From contig NZ_KE383856.1 in the NCBI RefSeq assembly GCF_000422485.1, positions 72,656 to 136,655 of the forward strand: a stretch of DNA of 64,000 nucleotides, in the 5' to 3' direction. The position numbers and the translations under genes are program-made. Under the pieces are notes generated by a model, which had not been told where the DNA came from, did not search any database, and saw only the letters and a program-made list of their open reading frames with translations. Shown here piece by piece: positions 42,845 to 51,734 of this stretch. The first letter of the stretch is position 1; every line of letters begins with the position of its first letter. Source of the DNA: Paenibacillus pasadenensis DSM 19293 (lineage in GTDB: Bacteria > Bacillota > Bacilli > Paenibacillales > Paenibacillaceae).

Positions 42845-43732
42845 GTGAAGATCCGTACCGAACGCTCGACCGTACTGTTCAACACGATCGGCTATGTCCT
42901 CATCAGCCTGTTCGCGCTGCTCTGCCTGCTGCCGTTCCTGCTCGTGCTGTCCGGCTCGTTCTCGTCCGAGCAGGAAATCATCGCCGAGGGCTTCAAGCTC
43001 ATCCCCGACCAATGGTCGCTCGAAGCGTACCGCGCCGTCTTCAGCAATCCGGAGCAGATCTTCGACGCTTACCGCGTCACGATCCTGCTGACGCTCGCCG
43101 GCACCGCGCTGGGGCTGTTCCTCACCTCGATGGCGGGCTACGTGCTGAGCCGCCAGGAGTTCAAGTACCGCAACAGCTTGAGCTTCTTCATCTACTTCAC
43201 GACGCTGTTCAGCGGCGGCCTCATCCCGTGGTACATCCTCATCGTCAACTACCTGCAGCTCAAGGACAGCTACCTGGCGCTGCTCGTGCCGGTGCTGGTG
43301 AGCGCGTGGAACATCATCCTGATGAAAAACTTCATGAAGTCGATCCCCGAGTCGATCCCGGAATCGGCCAAGATCGACGGCGCCGGCGAGTTCACGATCT
43401 ACCTGAAGCTGATCCTGCCGCTGTCCGCGCCGAGCCTGGCGACGATCGGGCTGTTCATGGCGCTCGGCTTCTGGAACGACTGGTTCATGGCCAATCTGTT
43501 CATCACGACCGAGTCCAAGTACCCGCTGCAGTTCCTGCTGTACAAGATCCTCGCCAGCGCCGCCGTGCTCAAGACGAGCATCGCCGGCAACCTGTCGCCG
43601 GACTTCAAGCCGCCGGCGGAGACGCTCAAGATGGCCGCGGCGATCATCGTGACGGGGCCGATCGTGTTCCTGTATCCGTTCGTCCAGCGCTTCTTCGTGA
43701 AGGGACTGACGATCGGGGCGGTGAAAGGCTGA
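42845..43732 (+). CDS. Carbohydrate ABC transporter permease, YtcP/AraQ type
   Basis: A 295-residue permease beginning with GTG 42845, 13 bp after the previous stop, with AGGAGGA overlapping that stop. The EAA loop is SIPESIPESAKIDGAGEFTIYLKLILPLSAPSL and the end FVKGLTIGAVKG. It is a paralogue of 407-1285. It supplies the second transmembrane subunit of the LacI-controlled importer. Confidence 0.95.
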   Translation: MKIRTERSTVLFNTIGYVLISLFALLCLLPFLLVLSGSFSSEQEIIAEGFKLIPDQWSLEAYRAVFSNPEQIFDAYRVTILLTLAGTALGLFLTSMAGYVLSRQEFKYRNSLSFFIYFTTLFSGGLIPWYILIVNYLQLKDSYLALLVPVLVSAWNIILMKNFMKSIPESIPESAKIDGAGEFTIYLKLILPLSAPSLATIGLFMALGFWNDWFMANLFITTESKYPLQFLLYKILASAAVLKTSIAGNLSPDFKPPAETLKMAAAIIVTGPIVFLYPFVQRFFVKGLTIGAVKG

Positions 43733-43798
43733 CCGAAAGCGGGCCTCTCCGCGTCCGTGCCGGAGCCGGATCAGGCGCGGACGGCCGGGTCCGATCGG

Positions 43799-43844
43799 GC
43801 CCGGCGAAGCGACTGTCTCTGCCGAGGCAGCCGCTTCGCCGGGC
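43799..43844 (+). terminator. Strong hairpin between permease and binding-protein genes
   Basis: GCCCGGCGAAGCG pairs with CGCTTCGCCGGGC; the loop holds a second small stem. A T run follows only 20 bp later, so it may act in mRNA stability or attenuation rather than full termination. Confidence 0.5.
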
Positions 43845-43904
43845 TCGACCGGACGGCGGAGGACTTTTTCAAAGCATAGGGATGAACCTAGAGGAGGAGT
43901 CAAC

Positions 43905-45494
43905 GTGAGCAAAAAAACAATCGGCCTGCTGATGACGACGGCGCTGCTGGCGACGGCGCTCGCCGGCTGCAGCGGCAACGGCAATGGAAACGGCAGCGGA
44001 GGCAGCGAGGCGAACGCGAACGCGGGGGCGGCGGCGAACAGCGGCTCCGGCGAAGCGAAGGCGATCGACACGTCCAAGAAGGTCGAGCTCGTCTGGTACG
44101 TGCTCGGGGACGGCCATGCCGACAGCCCGAAGATCCAGGACCAGATCAACGCGATGCTGGAGAAGGACATCAATGCGACGATCAAGCTGAACTTCACGAC
44201 GTGGAACGACTGGCAGACGAAGTACAACCTGCTGCTGACGTCCGGCGAGAAGGTCGACATGGTGTTCGCCTCGACATGGGCCGACTACTACAAGTTCGCG
44301 GACCAGGGGGCGTTCAAGGAGCTGAACGACCTGCTCCCGACCTACATGCCCGAGACGTGGAAGGCGGTGCCCAAGCAGGACTGGGACGAGGCGACCGTCA
44401 ACGGCAAGATCTACGCCGTGCCGAGCACGTACCCCGAGTACACGCCGGACGGCCTCGTCTATCGGGAGGACTGGCGCAAGGAGCTGAACGTGCCGGAGAT
44501 CAAGGATCTCGACTCGATCGAGGCGTACCTGGACGCGGTCAAGACGCAGAAGAAGGTGACGCCGATCAACGGCAAGGCGTGGAACGAGGTGTTCACGCTG
44601 TTCAAGGCATACCACGGCTACGAGCAGATTGGCGGAGACAGCGGCGTCATCGTCGCCAAGTCGTATGATGCGCCGCGCGACATCGTCAACTACGCGGAGA
44701 CGCCGGAGTTCGAGCAGTTCGTGAAGCGGATGAAGACCTGGTCGCAAAAAGGCTTCTGGACCTCCGATACGCTGAGCTCGCAGAAGGAAGCCGGCGATGC
44801 CCTGAAGGCCGGCACCGGCGGCGCCTACTGGCGCAACGCGCCGGGCGCGGGCGGCTTCATCGTCGACGCCGAGAAGACGAACAAAGGCACCGACTACGCC
44901 TACTTCCCGTTCACGCGCTTCCATGGCTACGCGATGCCGACGCTGTCGGTCAACAACGCGATGGCCGTGCCGAAAAGCTCCAAAAACGCCGAGCGCTCGC
45001 TGATGGCGCTGGAGAAGATCCGCACGGACTCCCGCTACTTCGACCTGCTGACGTACGGCATCCAGGACACGCATTACTCGCTTAGCGACGATGGCAAGCT
45101 CGCCATCTCGCCGCCGAAGGGCAAGGAGAACGACAAGAACTTCAAGGGCTACGGCATCACGAGCTGGGGCTGGCGCGTCACGAGCCTCGCCAAGGAGCAG
45201 CAGGCGGGCGGCTGGACGGAGTTCCCGGCGCTCATGGAGGAGTTCAAGGCCGAGAGCAAGCCGAACATCTTCGCGCCGATCATCATGGACTATAAGCCGG
45301 TCAAATCGCAGCAGGCGGCCGTCAACCAGGTCATCCAGCAGTACGGCATGCCGCTGATGATGGGCCTCGTGCCGGACGTCGACAAGGCGCTCGAGACGTA
45401 CCGCAAGCAGCTCAAGGCGGCCGGTGTCGATCAAGTGCTCGCCTATGTGCAGGAGCAGGCGAACGCCTACTTCGACGAGAAGGGCATCCAGTAG
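43905..45494 (+). CDS. Extracellular solute-binding lipoprotein of CUT1 transporter
   Basis: A 529-residue lipoprotein starting with GTG 43905 behind GAGGAGGAG. The lipobox is ALAGC near residue 23, followed by an Asn/Gly/Ala linker. The mature part contains KVELVWYVLGDGHADSPKIQDQINAMLEKDINATIKLNFTTWNDWQTKYNLLLTSGEKVDMVF and a DUF3502-like end. It is the family partner of the permeases at 41917 and 42845. GH30 and GH42 enzymes in the same island suggest beta-linked gluco- or galacto-oligosaccharides as cargo (inference). Confidence 0.94.
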   Translation: MSKKTIGLLMTTALLATALAGCSGNGNGNGSGGSEANANAGAAANSGSGEAKAIDTSKKVELVWYVLGDGHADSPKIQDQINAMLEKDINATIKLNFTTWNDWQTKYNLLLTSGEKVDMVFASTWADYYKFADQGAFKELNDLLPTYMPETWKAVPKQDWDEATVNGKIYAVPSTYPEYTPDGLVYREDWRKELNVPEIKDLDSIEAYLDAVKTQKKVTPINGKAWNEVFTLFKAYHGYEQIGGDSGVIVAKSYDAPRDIVNYAETPEFEQFVKRMKTWSQKGFWTSDTLSSQKEAGDALKAGTGGAYWRNAPGAGGFIVDAEKTNKGTDYAYFPFTRFHGYAMPTLSVNNAMAVPKSSKNAERSLMALEKIRTDSRYFDLLTYGIQDTHYSLSDDGKLAISPPKGKENDKNFKGYGITSWGWRVTSLAKEQQAGGWTEFPALMEEFKAESKPNIFAPIIMDYKPVKSQQAAVNQVIQQYGMPLMMGLVPDVDKALETYRKQLKAAGVDQVLAYVQEQANAYFDEKGIQ

Positions 45495-45541
45495 GAGCGG
45501 CGGTACGGCGCCGTCAGGCAGCTGAACCCTGTCGGCAAACC

Positions 45542-45585
45542 AAACACGCCCCGGTCCACATCAGGACCTTGGGGCGTGTTTTGGC
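45542..45585 (+). terminator. Rho-independent terminator after the LacI-controlled transporter operon
   Basis: AAACACGCCCC and GGGGCGTGTTT with an inner GGTCC/GGACC pairing, then TTGG. Confidence 0.85.
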
Positions 45586-45682
45586 GCGTCGATGAACTCT
45601 TTCTTATCCTTCACTTTTCCTATAATAGTCTACCTTATGAAATGATTTGAGGGGAGACCTTTCATCCCGTGAACGGTCAACG
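45586..45682. other. Intergenic segment with -10-like box
   Basis: TATAAT at 45621-45626 sits in an AT-rich stretch followed by GAGGGGAGA, but the plus-strand frame that begins with GTG 45669 (84 codons) shows no protein-like character. Confidence 0.35.
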
Positions 45683-45985
45683 TCAGCAAGGAGCGGCTGC
45701 GGAAGCCGCGACGAGCGGCACCGCCTTGGCTCGCTTTGACCAGAGGCGGTCATGCGTCTGCAGCAGGCGCGGCCGCAGCGGGCTGCGCGGGGAGTTGACG
45801 GAGCGGCGCAGCAGGACGGGAACCGCTGAGCTGCCGACGAAAACGGCGACGCGGGTGAAGTCGTTCTCCTCCATCACCCATCCGCAAAGCGAGCTGGCGC
45901 CGAAGTCGCACCAGAGGAACTGATGGATGGAGTACCTCGGCACGATGACGAGGATCATCCGCTTGCGGAGCAAGCGCTGGAGCAC
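45683..45985 (-). CDS. Hypothetical protein, about 100 residues
   Basis: A minus-strand frame with GTG start at 45985 and a well placed GGGAGG 9 bp upstream. The first half reads like a folded protein (RKRMILVIVPRYSIHQFLWCDFGASSLCGWVMEENDFTRVAVFVGSSAVPVLL), the second half is Arg-rich and may be degenerate. No family recognised. It could be a remnant of a longer gene whose remainder is lost. The competing plus-strand frame is weaker. Confidence 0.4.
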   Translation of the reverse strand: MLQRLLRKRMILVIVPRYSIHQFLWCDFGASSLCGWVMEENDFTRVAVFVGSSAVPVLLRRSVNSPRSPLRPRLLQTHDRLWSKRAKAVPLVAASAAAPC

Positions 45986-46075
45986 GGCGGTTCGCCTCCC
46001 TTCCGGACGCGGATGCGGAGTGTCTGCGCCTCAGTGTATGCCGGCGAGGAATTGTCCCATGATGGAGAGTTGAAC

Positions 46076-46104
46076 AAAGCCTGCCCGAATCTCGGGCAGG
46101 CTTT
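46076..46104 (-). terminator. Terminator for the TetR-GNAT operon
   Basis: AAAGCCTGCCCGA and TCGGGCAGGCTTT form a 13-bp stem with a 3-base loop, ending in T residues on the minus strand, 9 bp after the GNAT stop. Confidence 0.85.
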
Positions 46105-46112
46105 GCAACGTC

Positions 46113-46724
46113 TCACGCCTTCTCCAGACGCAGCGAGATCATGTGATGGAACCCGGCTCTGCGGGCCTGCTTGGGGGATAGGGACTTGCGCTTGTATTCC
46201 GTGAACCCCAGCTTCTCATACAGGCGCATGGCCGGAACATTGGTATCCGCGACCTCTTCGATCAGATAGGTGCGGTACGGCAGATGATCCAGCATATGTC
46301 GAATCACCGCCGAAGCCGCTCCTTGGCCGCGGAAGGACAAGGCGGTGCCGATGAACTCGACCGACCCCGTTTCCGCCGGCGGGTCGACAAAGGGCTTTTG
46401 GAATTCCCTCTTCAGAATGAGAGCGGCCATCGAGCCCTTGAACCAGCCCAGATGCCGGCGGAGAGGCGCGCTCTGAAGGTTTACGGAGAAGCGGCGACAG
46501 TCGGTGCAGGCGCCGAAGGCCGCCACGCGATCGCCGGCGAGCGCCACATAAAATTGATCCAGCACGAACATATGGGCGAATGCCTTTGCGATGATATCCC
46601 GGTCCTTGGAAAAAAACGAGAGCCACTGCGAGAAGCCTTCGGCGAAAATCTCCGCCATTTGGTTCCTGGCCTCTGGGCCCGCGCGGTCGGCCCGAACAAC
46701 TTCAAAGGCGTCGGAATGCTTCAT
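46113..46724 (-). CDS. GNAT-family N-acetyltransferase
   Basis: A 203-residue acetyltransferase. The acetyl-CoA-binding segment is EFIGTALSFRGQGAASAVIRHML, followed by YLIEEVADTNVPAMRLYEKLGFTEYKRKSL, the typical beta-5/alpha-4 ending. Substrate unknown. Its ATG overlaps the stop of the TetR gene (ATGA), so the two are translationally coupled; a regulator paired with an acetyltransferase often concerns a small toxic or antibiotic compound (inference). Confidence 0.92.
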   Translation of the reverse strand: MKHSDAFEVVRADRAGPEARNQMAEIFAEGFSQWLSFFSKDRDIIAKAFAHMFVLDQFYVALAGDRVAAFGACTDCRRFSVNLQSAPLRRHLGWFKGSMAALILKREFQKPFVDPPAETGSVEFIGTALSFRGQGAASAVIRHMLDHLPYRTYLIEEVADTNVPAMRLYEKLGFTEYKRKSLSPKQARRAGFHHMISLRLEKA

Positions 46725-47332
46725 GACGATTCCCCTTCCTTTTTGAAAACCAAGGTCAAGAGCGGTCTCGACGGCATCGAAAATCCTTCCCCCAGCATCA
46801 CCTTCATCGTCGCCAGTCCCTGAATCGAGGAAAAGAAATAGAGCGCCATCTCGAGAGCATTGCCATTGCGAATCTGGCCTTGACGCTGTCCTTGAACGAT
46901 GAGCGCGGCAGTCGCTTGCAGAAGATCGGCATTGATCTGCATGAGAGCCGCTTTCCGATCGGCCGTCTCCGCGGAGAAGAAGGATTGCGTCATCAACAGC
47001 ATGAGGTGTCCCAAGTCATCGCCGGAAGACAGATCCGAATACACCTCGTCCGCGAACCGTGCCAGTTCCTCAGCAGGCTTGTCGCAGGTCTGAAATCTGG
47101 CGATCAGCGTCTCCAATCCGGAGATGGCGAACTGCAGCAGCTCCTCGAAAAGCTGCTCCTTTGTCTTGTAATGACGGTACATCAGACCCGTGCTGATGCC
47201 CGCTTGATCGGCAATATGCTGAACATTGGTGGAACCGTATCCTTGACGAACGAACAGCTGCATCGCCGCTGTCTGGATTTTGACTCGGGTTGCAAGGCGC
47301 ATGGCCTCATATTGTTCCGGTGTACGGGGCAC
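46721..47332 (-). CDS. TetR-family regulator
   Basis: A 203-residue repressor. Residues about 10-60 form the HTH: RLATRVKIQTAAMQLFVRQGYGSTNVQHIADQAGISTGLMYRHYKTKEQLFEELL. The C-terminal ligand domain is all-helical. GTG 47332 is chosen because AGGGGAGG is just upstream; the longer frame to 47395 would run through the promoter and operator. It most likely represses its own operon through the dyad at 47348. Confidence 0.92.
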   Translation of the reverse strand: MPRTPEQYEAMRLATRVKIQTAAMQLFVRQGYGSTNVQHIADQAGISTGLMYRHYKTKEQLFEELLQFAISGLETLIARFQTCDKPAEELARFADEVYSDLSSGDDLGHLMLLMTQSFFSAETADRKAALMQINADLLQATAALIVQGQRQGQIRNGNALEMALYFFSSIQGLATMKVMLGEGFSMPSRPLLTLVFKKEGESS

Positions 47333-47347
47333 TTCACCCTCCCCTTT

Positions 47348-47395
47348 AATGAATGAAATTTTATTCATTATAAAATCAATGAAGCAGACTGTCAA
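47348..47395 (-). promoter_or_regulatory. Perfect sigma-A promoter overlapping a TetR-type operator
   Basis: On the minus strand, TTGACA (47395-47390) and TATAAT (47372-47367) are 17 bp apart, a full consensus match. A dyad with arms AATGAAT and ATTCATT (47348-47369) overlaps the -10 and start point, so a bound TetR dimer would shut the promoter. Confidence 0.85.
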
Positions 47396-47466
47396 CGTGC
47401 ACCGTCAAGGCGCATCGCCGCGAGCCGACTCGGCGAGTACGGTCCGAATCGGCTGATTTCGCCGGC

Positions 47467-48312
47467 TTACGGCCGGCCGCTGCGGAACCGGTCCGGCGTA
47501 TCGCCGGTCAGCCTGCGGAACGTGGCGATGAAATGGCTGACGTCGCGGAAGCCGCTGTCCTGGGCGATCGCCCGCAGCGGAGCGCCGGGGCGGCTGAGCA
47601 GCAGCTCGCGCGCCCGGCGGATGCGCAGCCGCAGCAGATAGGCGTAGGGCGAGAGGCCGAACAAGCTGCGGAACAGCGTGTTCAGCCGCCGGCCGGATAC
47701 GCCGGCCTGCGCCGCCATGTCGTCCAGGCCGACGGCCGGCCGGTGCAGGTTCGCCTCGAGCCAGGCGAGCAGCGGCTCCAGCTGGCGCAGCTGCTGCATG
47801 ACGGCGGTGCCGGCGTCGGCGCTGGCGTACGTGCCGAGCGCGAGCAGGAAGCGGTACGCCTGCTGCGACGCTTCCAGGCCGAGCGGATCGGACGCGGCCT
47901 CGAGCTGGCCGAGCGAGCCGAGCAGCAGCGAGCCGAGCGGAGATTCCTCCTCCCAGCGGTACAGCCCCGGCGCGGCGAGGCCGAGCGAGGCGAGCAGCGC
48001 CGCGGCCTCGCCGCCGCTGAACGTCATGTAGACCGTTTTCCAGATCGAGTCGTCCGCGCTCCGGTACCGGTGGGGCGCTCCCGGAGGCAGCAGCAGGCCG
48101 CTTCCGGAGCGGAGCGTCTCCGAGCGTCCGCCCCATTCGATCCGGCCTTCTCCGGAGACGGTCTGCAGCCAGTGGTAGACGGAATAGCCGTCCGGACGAT
48201 GGAACGGCTCCTGGTCCGGATTGAAGCCGAGGCTTTCCAGCCGGAGCGGAAGCGGCCTTTCCTTGAGCTCGACGGCGACGATGCGGCGATGACGCGGTCC
48301 GGGCTGCTGCAT
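47467..48312 (-). CDS. AraC-family transcriptional regulator
   Basis: A 281-residue regulator. The N-terminal cupin domain includes YHWLQTVSGEGRIEWGGRSETLRSGSGLLLPPGAPHRYRS, and the C-terminal DNA-binding domain VGLDDMAAQAGVSGRRLNTLFRSLFGLSPYAYLLRLRIRRARELL and LRAIAQDSGFRDVSHFIATFRRLTGDTPDRFR. ATG 48312 with AAAGGAGAG is preferred to the upstream ATG 48339. It is divergent from the GH42 gene and likely activates it in response to galactosides or another sugar. Confidence 0.93.
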   Translation of the reverse strand: MQQPGPRHRRIVAVELKERPLPLRLESLGFNPDQEPFHRPDGYSVYHWLQTVSGEGRIEWGGRSETLRSGSGLLLPPGAPHRYRSADDSIWKTVYMTFSGGEAAALLASLGLAAPGLYRWEEESPLGSLLLGSLGQLEAASDPLGLEASQQAYRFLLALGTYASADAGTAVMQQLRQLEPLLAWLEANLHRPAVGLDDMAAQAGVSGRRLNTLFRSLFGLSPYAYLLRLRIRRARELLLSRPGAPLRAIAQDSGFRDVSHFIATFRRLTGDTPDRFRSGRP

Positions 48313-48345
48313 GCGGCTCTCTCCTTTCGACAGTTCCATATTGTT

Positions 48346-48375
48346 ATATTAGATGTCCATATCCTTGGATATCAA
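48346..48375 (-). promoter_or_regulatory. Candidate promoter of the araC-type gene
   Basis: TTGATA and TAATAT on the minus strand, 18 bp apart. The word ATATCCTT occurs at 48359-48366 and again at 48403-48410, flanking the GH42 promoter region (TACAAT at 48393), and may be the AraC half-site. Confidence 0.5.
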
Positions 48376-48437
48376 GGGAATTGGGGAAGGGATACAATGG
48401 GGATATCCTTATATCCCATTCGAAAGAGGGGCTTCTG

Positions 48438-50582
48438 ATGATCTCGAACAAGCTGCCTAAGATCTGGTATGGAGGCGATTACAATCCCGAGCAGTGGGAC
48501 GCCGAGACATGGTCCGAGGACCATCGGATGTTCAAGCTCGCCGGCATCGACGTCGCCACGATCAACGTGTTCTCGTGGGCGCTCGACCAGCCGGACGAGG
48601 ACACGTACGACTTCGCCTGGCTCGACGAGCAGTTCGAGCTGCTGCACGGCCAAGGCATCGGCATCTGCCTGGCGACCGGCACGGGGGCGCATCCGGCGTG
48701 GATGGCGCGCCGCCATCCCGACGTGCTGCGCGTCGATTTCGACGGGCGCAAGCGGCGCTTCGGCGGCCGCCACAACTCCTGCCCGAACAGCCCGGCCTAC
48801 CGCAAGTTCAGCGCCGCGCTGGCGACGAAGCTGGCCGAGCGCTACGGCAGCCATCCGGCGCTGCTCATCTGGCATGTGAGCAACGAGTACGGCGGCTACT
48901 GCTACTGCGACAACTGCGCCGCGGGCTTCCGCTCCTGGCTGCAGCAGCGCTACGGCTCGCTCGAGGAGCTGAACCGCTCCTGGAACACCCGTTTCTGGGG
49001 CCATACGTTCTATGATTGGGAAGAGGTCGTGCCGCCGAACGCGCTGAGCGAGGAGTGGGGCGGCAGCCGCACGAACTTCCAGGGCATCTCGCTCGACTAC
49101 CGCCGCTTCCAGTCGGACAGCCTGCTGGACTGCTTCAAGCTGGAGCGCGATGCGGTGAAGGCGCTTACCCCGGACATTCCGGTGACGACGAACCTGATGG
49201 GATTTTACCCCGAACTCGACTACTTCAAATGGGCCAAGGAAATGGACGTCGTCTCCTGGGACAACTACCCGTCGATCGACACCCCGCACAGCCTGACCGC
49301 CATGGCCCATGACCTGATGCGCGGCCTGAAGGACGGCCAGCCGTTCATGCTCATGGAGCAGACGCCGAGCCAGCAGAACTGGCAGGCGTACAACTCGCTC
49401 AAGCGGCCCGGCGTCATGCGGCTGTGGAGCTGGCAGGCGGTCGCGCACGGCGCGGACACGGTCATGTTCTTCCAGCTGCGCCGCTCGATCGGCGCCTGCG
49501 AGAAGTACCACGGCGCGGTCATCGAGCATGTCGGGCATGAGCATACGCGCGTGTTCCGCGAGGTGGCGGAGCTCGGCGGCGAGCTGCAGGCGGTCGGCGG
49601 CGAGCTGCTGGACGCGCGCGGCGACGCCGCGGTCGGCATCGTCTTCGACTGGGAGAACCGCTGGGCGATCGATCTCAGCAGCGGTCCGACCGTGGCGCTC
49701 GATTATGTGAAAGAAGCCCACAAGTACTACGACGCTCTCGCCAAGCAGCAGGTTGCGGCCGACATGATCGGCGTGGACGCGGACTTCTCGCGCTACCGCG
49801 TCGTCATCGCGCCCGTCATGTACATGGTGAAGCCGGGCTTCGCCGCGGCGGTCGAGCGGTTCGTCGAGGCCGGCGGCACGTTCATCACGACGTTTTTCAG
49901 CGGCATCGTCGACGAGCGGGACATCGTGCGTACGGGCGGCTACCCGGGCGAGCTGCGCCAGGTGCTCGGCATCTGGTCGGAGGAGATCGACGCGCTGCTG
50001 CCGGAGCAGCGGAACCGCATCGTGCTGAGCTCGGCTTGGAGCGGCGGCGCGGAGGATGCAGCTGCCGAGGCGCAGCGGCAGACCGCGGCGGGCTCGGAGC
50101 ATGCCGGCACGGCGGCGGCAGGGACGTCCGCGCGGATAGCTGGCGGCGCGTCCGGGCTCGCCGAGTACGAGTGCGGCCTGCTGTGCGACCTCATCCATAG
50201 CGAGGGTGCCGAGGTGAAGGCCGTGTATGGCGACGACTTCTATGCGGGCATGCCGGCGCTGACCGTCAACCGCTTCGGAGCCGGACGGGCGTGGTACGTC
50301 GCGACGAGCCCGGACGAGGCGTTCCTCGGCGACTTCCTGCGCGAGGTGTGCGCGGAGAACGGCATCGAGCCGCTCGTCGCCGAGGCGTCGGCGGAGCTGG
50401 AGACGGCGGCGCGCGTGAAGGACGGCCAGCGCTACCTGTTCCTGCTCAACCATGCGGCCGAGGAAGGCTGGGCCGAGCTGAGCTCGGGCGGCGACGACCT
50501 GCTCGGCGGCGGCGCGAGCGTGGCGGCCGGACGCGTCAGCGTGCCGGCGCGCGGCGTGCGGATCATCCGCCAGCGGGCATAG
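48438..50582 (+). CDS. Beta-galactosidase, family GH42
   Basis: A 714-residue cytoplasmic enzyme. GH42 features: IWYGGDYNPEQW at the start, SWALDQPDEDTYDFAWLD, HVSNEYGGYCYCDNC (acid/base E150; cysteines of the structural zinc site, with another in HNSCPNSP), FMLMEQTPSQQNW (nucleophile E307) and MRLWSWQAVAHGADTVMFFQLRRSIGACEKYHGAV. The trimerisation domain and a C-terminal beta domain follow; residues about 535-570 are an Ala/Gly-rich insert. It would split imported galactosides. It is divergent from the araC-type gene and closes with a terminator just before a repeat array. Confidence 0.95.
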   Translation: MISNKLPKIWYGGDYNPEQWDAETWSEDHRMFKLAGIDVATINVFSWALDQPDEDTYDFAWLDEQFELLHGQGIGICLATGTGAHPAWMARRHPDVLRVDFDGRKRRFGGRHNSCPNSPAYRKFSAALATKLAERYGSHPALLIWHVSNEYGGYCYCDNCAAGFRSWLQQRYGSLEELNRSWNTRFWGHTFYDWEEVVPPNALSEEWGGSRTNFQGISLDYRRFQSDSLLDCFKLERDAVKALTPDIPVTTNLMGFYPELDYFKWAKEMDVVSWDNYPSIDTPHSLTAMAHDLMRGLKDGQPFMLMEQTPSQQNWQAYNSLKRPGVMRLWSWQAVAHGADTVMFFQLRRSIGACEKYHGAVIEHVGHEHTRVFREVAELGGELQAVGGELLDARGDAAVGIVFDWENRWAIDLSSGPTVALDYVKEAHKYYDALAKQQVAADMIGVDADFSRYRVVIAPVMYMVKPGFAAAVERFVEAGGTFITTFFSGIVDERDIVRTGGYPGELRQVLGIWSEEIDALLPEQRNRIVLSSAWSGGAEDAAAEAQRQTAAGSEHAGTAAAGTSARIAGGASGLAEYECGLLCDLIHSEGAEVKAVYGDDFYAGMPALTVNRFGAGRAWYVATSPDEAFLGDFLREVCAENGIEPLVAEASAELETAARVKDGQRYLFLLNHAAEEGWAELSSGGDDLLGGGASVAAGRVSVPARGVRIIRQRA

Positions 50583-50621
50583 CGCCGGCGCGCGGCGTGC
50601 GAAGCCAGCTCTTTATAATTG

Positions 50622-50667
50622 AAGCCGCTCCGAACGTCCGTATGGACGCTCGGAGCGGCTTGTTTTT
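50622..50667 (+). terminator. Rho-independent terminator after the GH42 gene
   Basis: AAGCCGCTCCGA and TCGGAGCGGCTT with an inner pairing, followed by GTTTTTC. Confidence 0.85.
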
Positions 50668-50691
50668 CGTGGAGGACATGAGACTCCCTCG

Positions 50692-51585
50692 AGGCGTCGC
50701 CGCGCCGGGATATCCGCCAGCCAAGGCACTTTCGACTCCCTCGTGGAGTCGCCGCGCCGGGTTTCCGCCAACCAAGGCACTCTCGACTCCCTCGTCGCGT
50801 CGATATGCCGGGTATCCGCCAGCCAAGGCACTTTCGACTCCCTCGTGGAGTCGCCGCGCCGGGTTTCCGCCAACCGAGGCGCTCTCGACTCCCTCGTCGA
50901 GTTGCCGCGCCGGGTTTCCGCCAGCCAAGGCCCTCTCGACTCCCTCGTAGCGTCGATGGGCCGGGTTTTCACCAACCAAGGCCCTCTCGACTCCCTCGTG
51001 GCGTCGATATGCCGGGTTTTCACCAACCAAGGCGCTCTCGACTCCCTCGTCGCATCGCCGCGCCGGATATCCGCCAACCGAGGCACTCTAGACTCCCTCG
51101 TCGCGCCGAAGTGCTGGGTTTCCGCCAACCAAGGCACTTTCGATTCCCTCGTGGAGTCGCCGCGCCGGATATCCGCCAACCAAGGCACTCTAGACTCCCT
51201 CGTCGCGCCGAAGTACTGGGTTTCCGCCCACCAAGGCACTTTCGACTCCCTCGTCGCATCGATATGACGGGTTTCCGCCAACCAAGGCCCTCTCGACTCC
51301 CTCGTGGCGTCGATGGGCCGGGTTTTCACCAACCAAGGTACTCTCGACTCCCTCGTGGAGTCGCCGCGCCGGGTTTCCGCCAAGCGAGGCACTCTAGACT
51401 CCCTCGTCGCGCCGAAGTGCTGGGTTTCCGCCAACCAAGGCACTTTCGACTCCCTCGTGGAGTCGTCGCGCTGGGTTCCCACCAACCAAGGCCCTCTCGA
51501 CTCCCTCGTGGAGTCGCCGCGCCGGGTTTTCACTAATCAAGGCACTCTCGACTCCCTCGTCGCGTCGCCGCGCCGAATCATGCTG
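50692..51585. repeat. Tandem array, 18 units of 51 bp, inverted relative to 38671-39590
   Basis: GACTCCCTCG recurs at 50692, 50734 and then every 51 bp to 51550. The units (CGCCGGGTTTCCGCCAACC AAGGCACTCTC) are the reverse complement of the array at 38671. The same design is seen: a constant part and a 15-bp block of a few alternatives (GTGGAGTCGCCGCGC, GTCGCGTCGATATGC, GTCGCGCCGAAGTGC). Units with GACTCC-CTCGT-GGAGTC contain a perfect stem. The first interval is 42 bp. Confidence 0.95.
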
Positions 51586-51734
51586 GCGCCGTTCTGCTAG
51601 CCGAGCTCCGAGAAAAGATAGAACGAGTAGGAGGCAACACTCCCGGAGAGTCCCATGAAAGCGCAAGATTCGGCTATGGACAACTTGGGCGCGAGAAAGG
51701 TAGAGTCAGGGAATGACAGGAGGGAGGAAGCAGC

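Noticed and set aside
45669..45923. 84-residue plus-strand protein
   Set aside because: Composition is Arg/Ser/Thr-rich without structure; the minus-strand frame has a better ribosome site.
50613..51533. 306-residue minus-strand repeat protein in the inverted array
   Set aside because: It uses a different frame of the same repeat than the one open through array 38671, so the coding reading is not consistent.
38671..51585. Composite transposon
   Set aside because: The flanking repeats contain no transposase or typical insertion-sequence ends.
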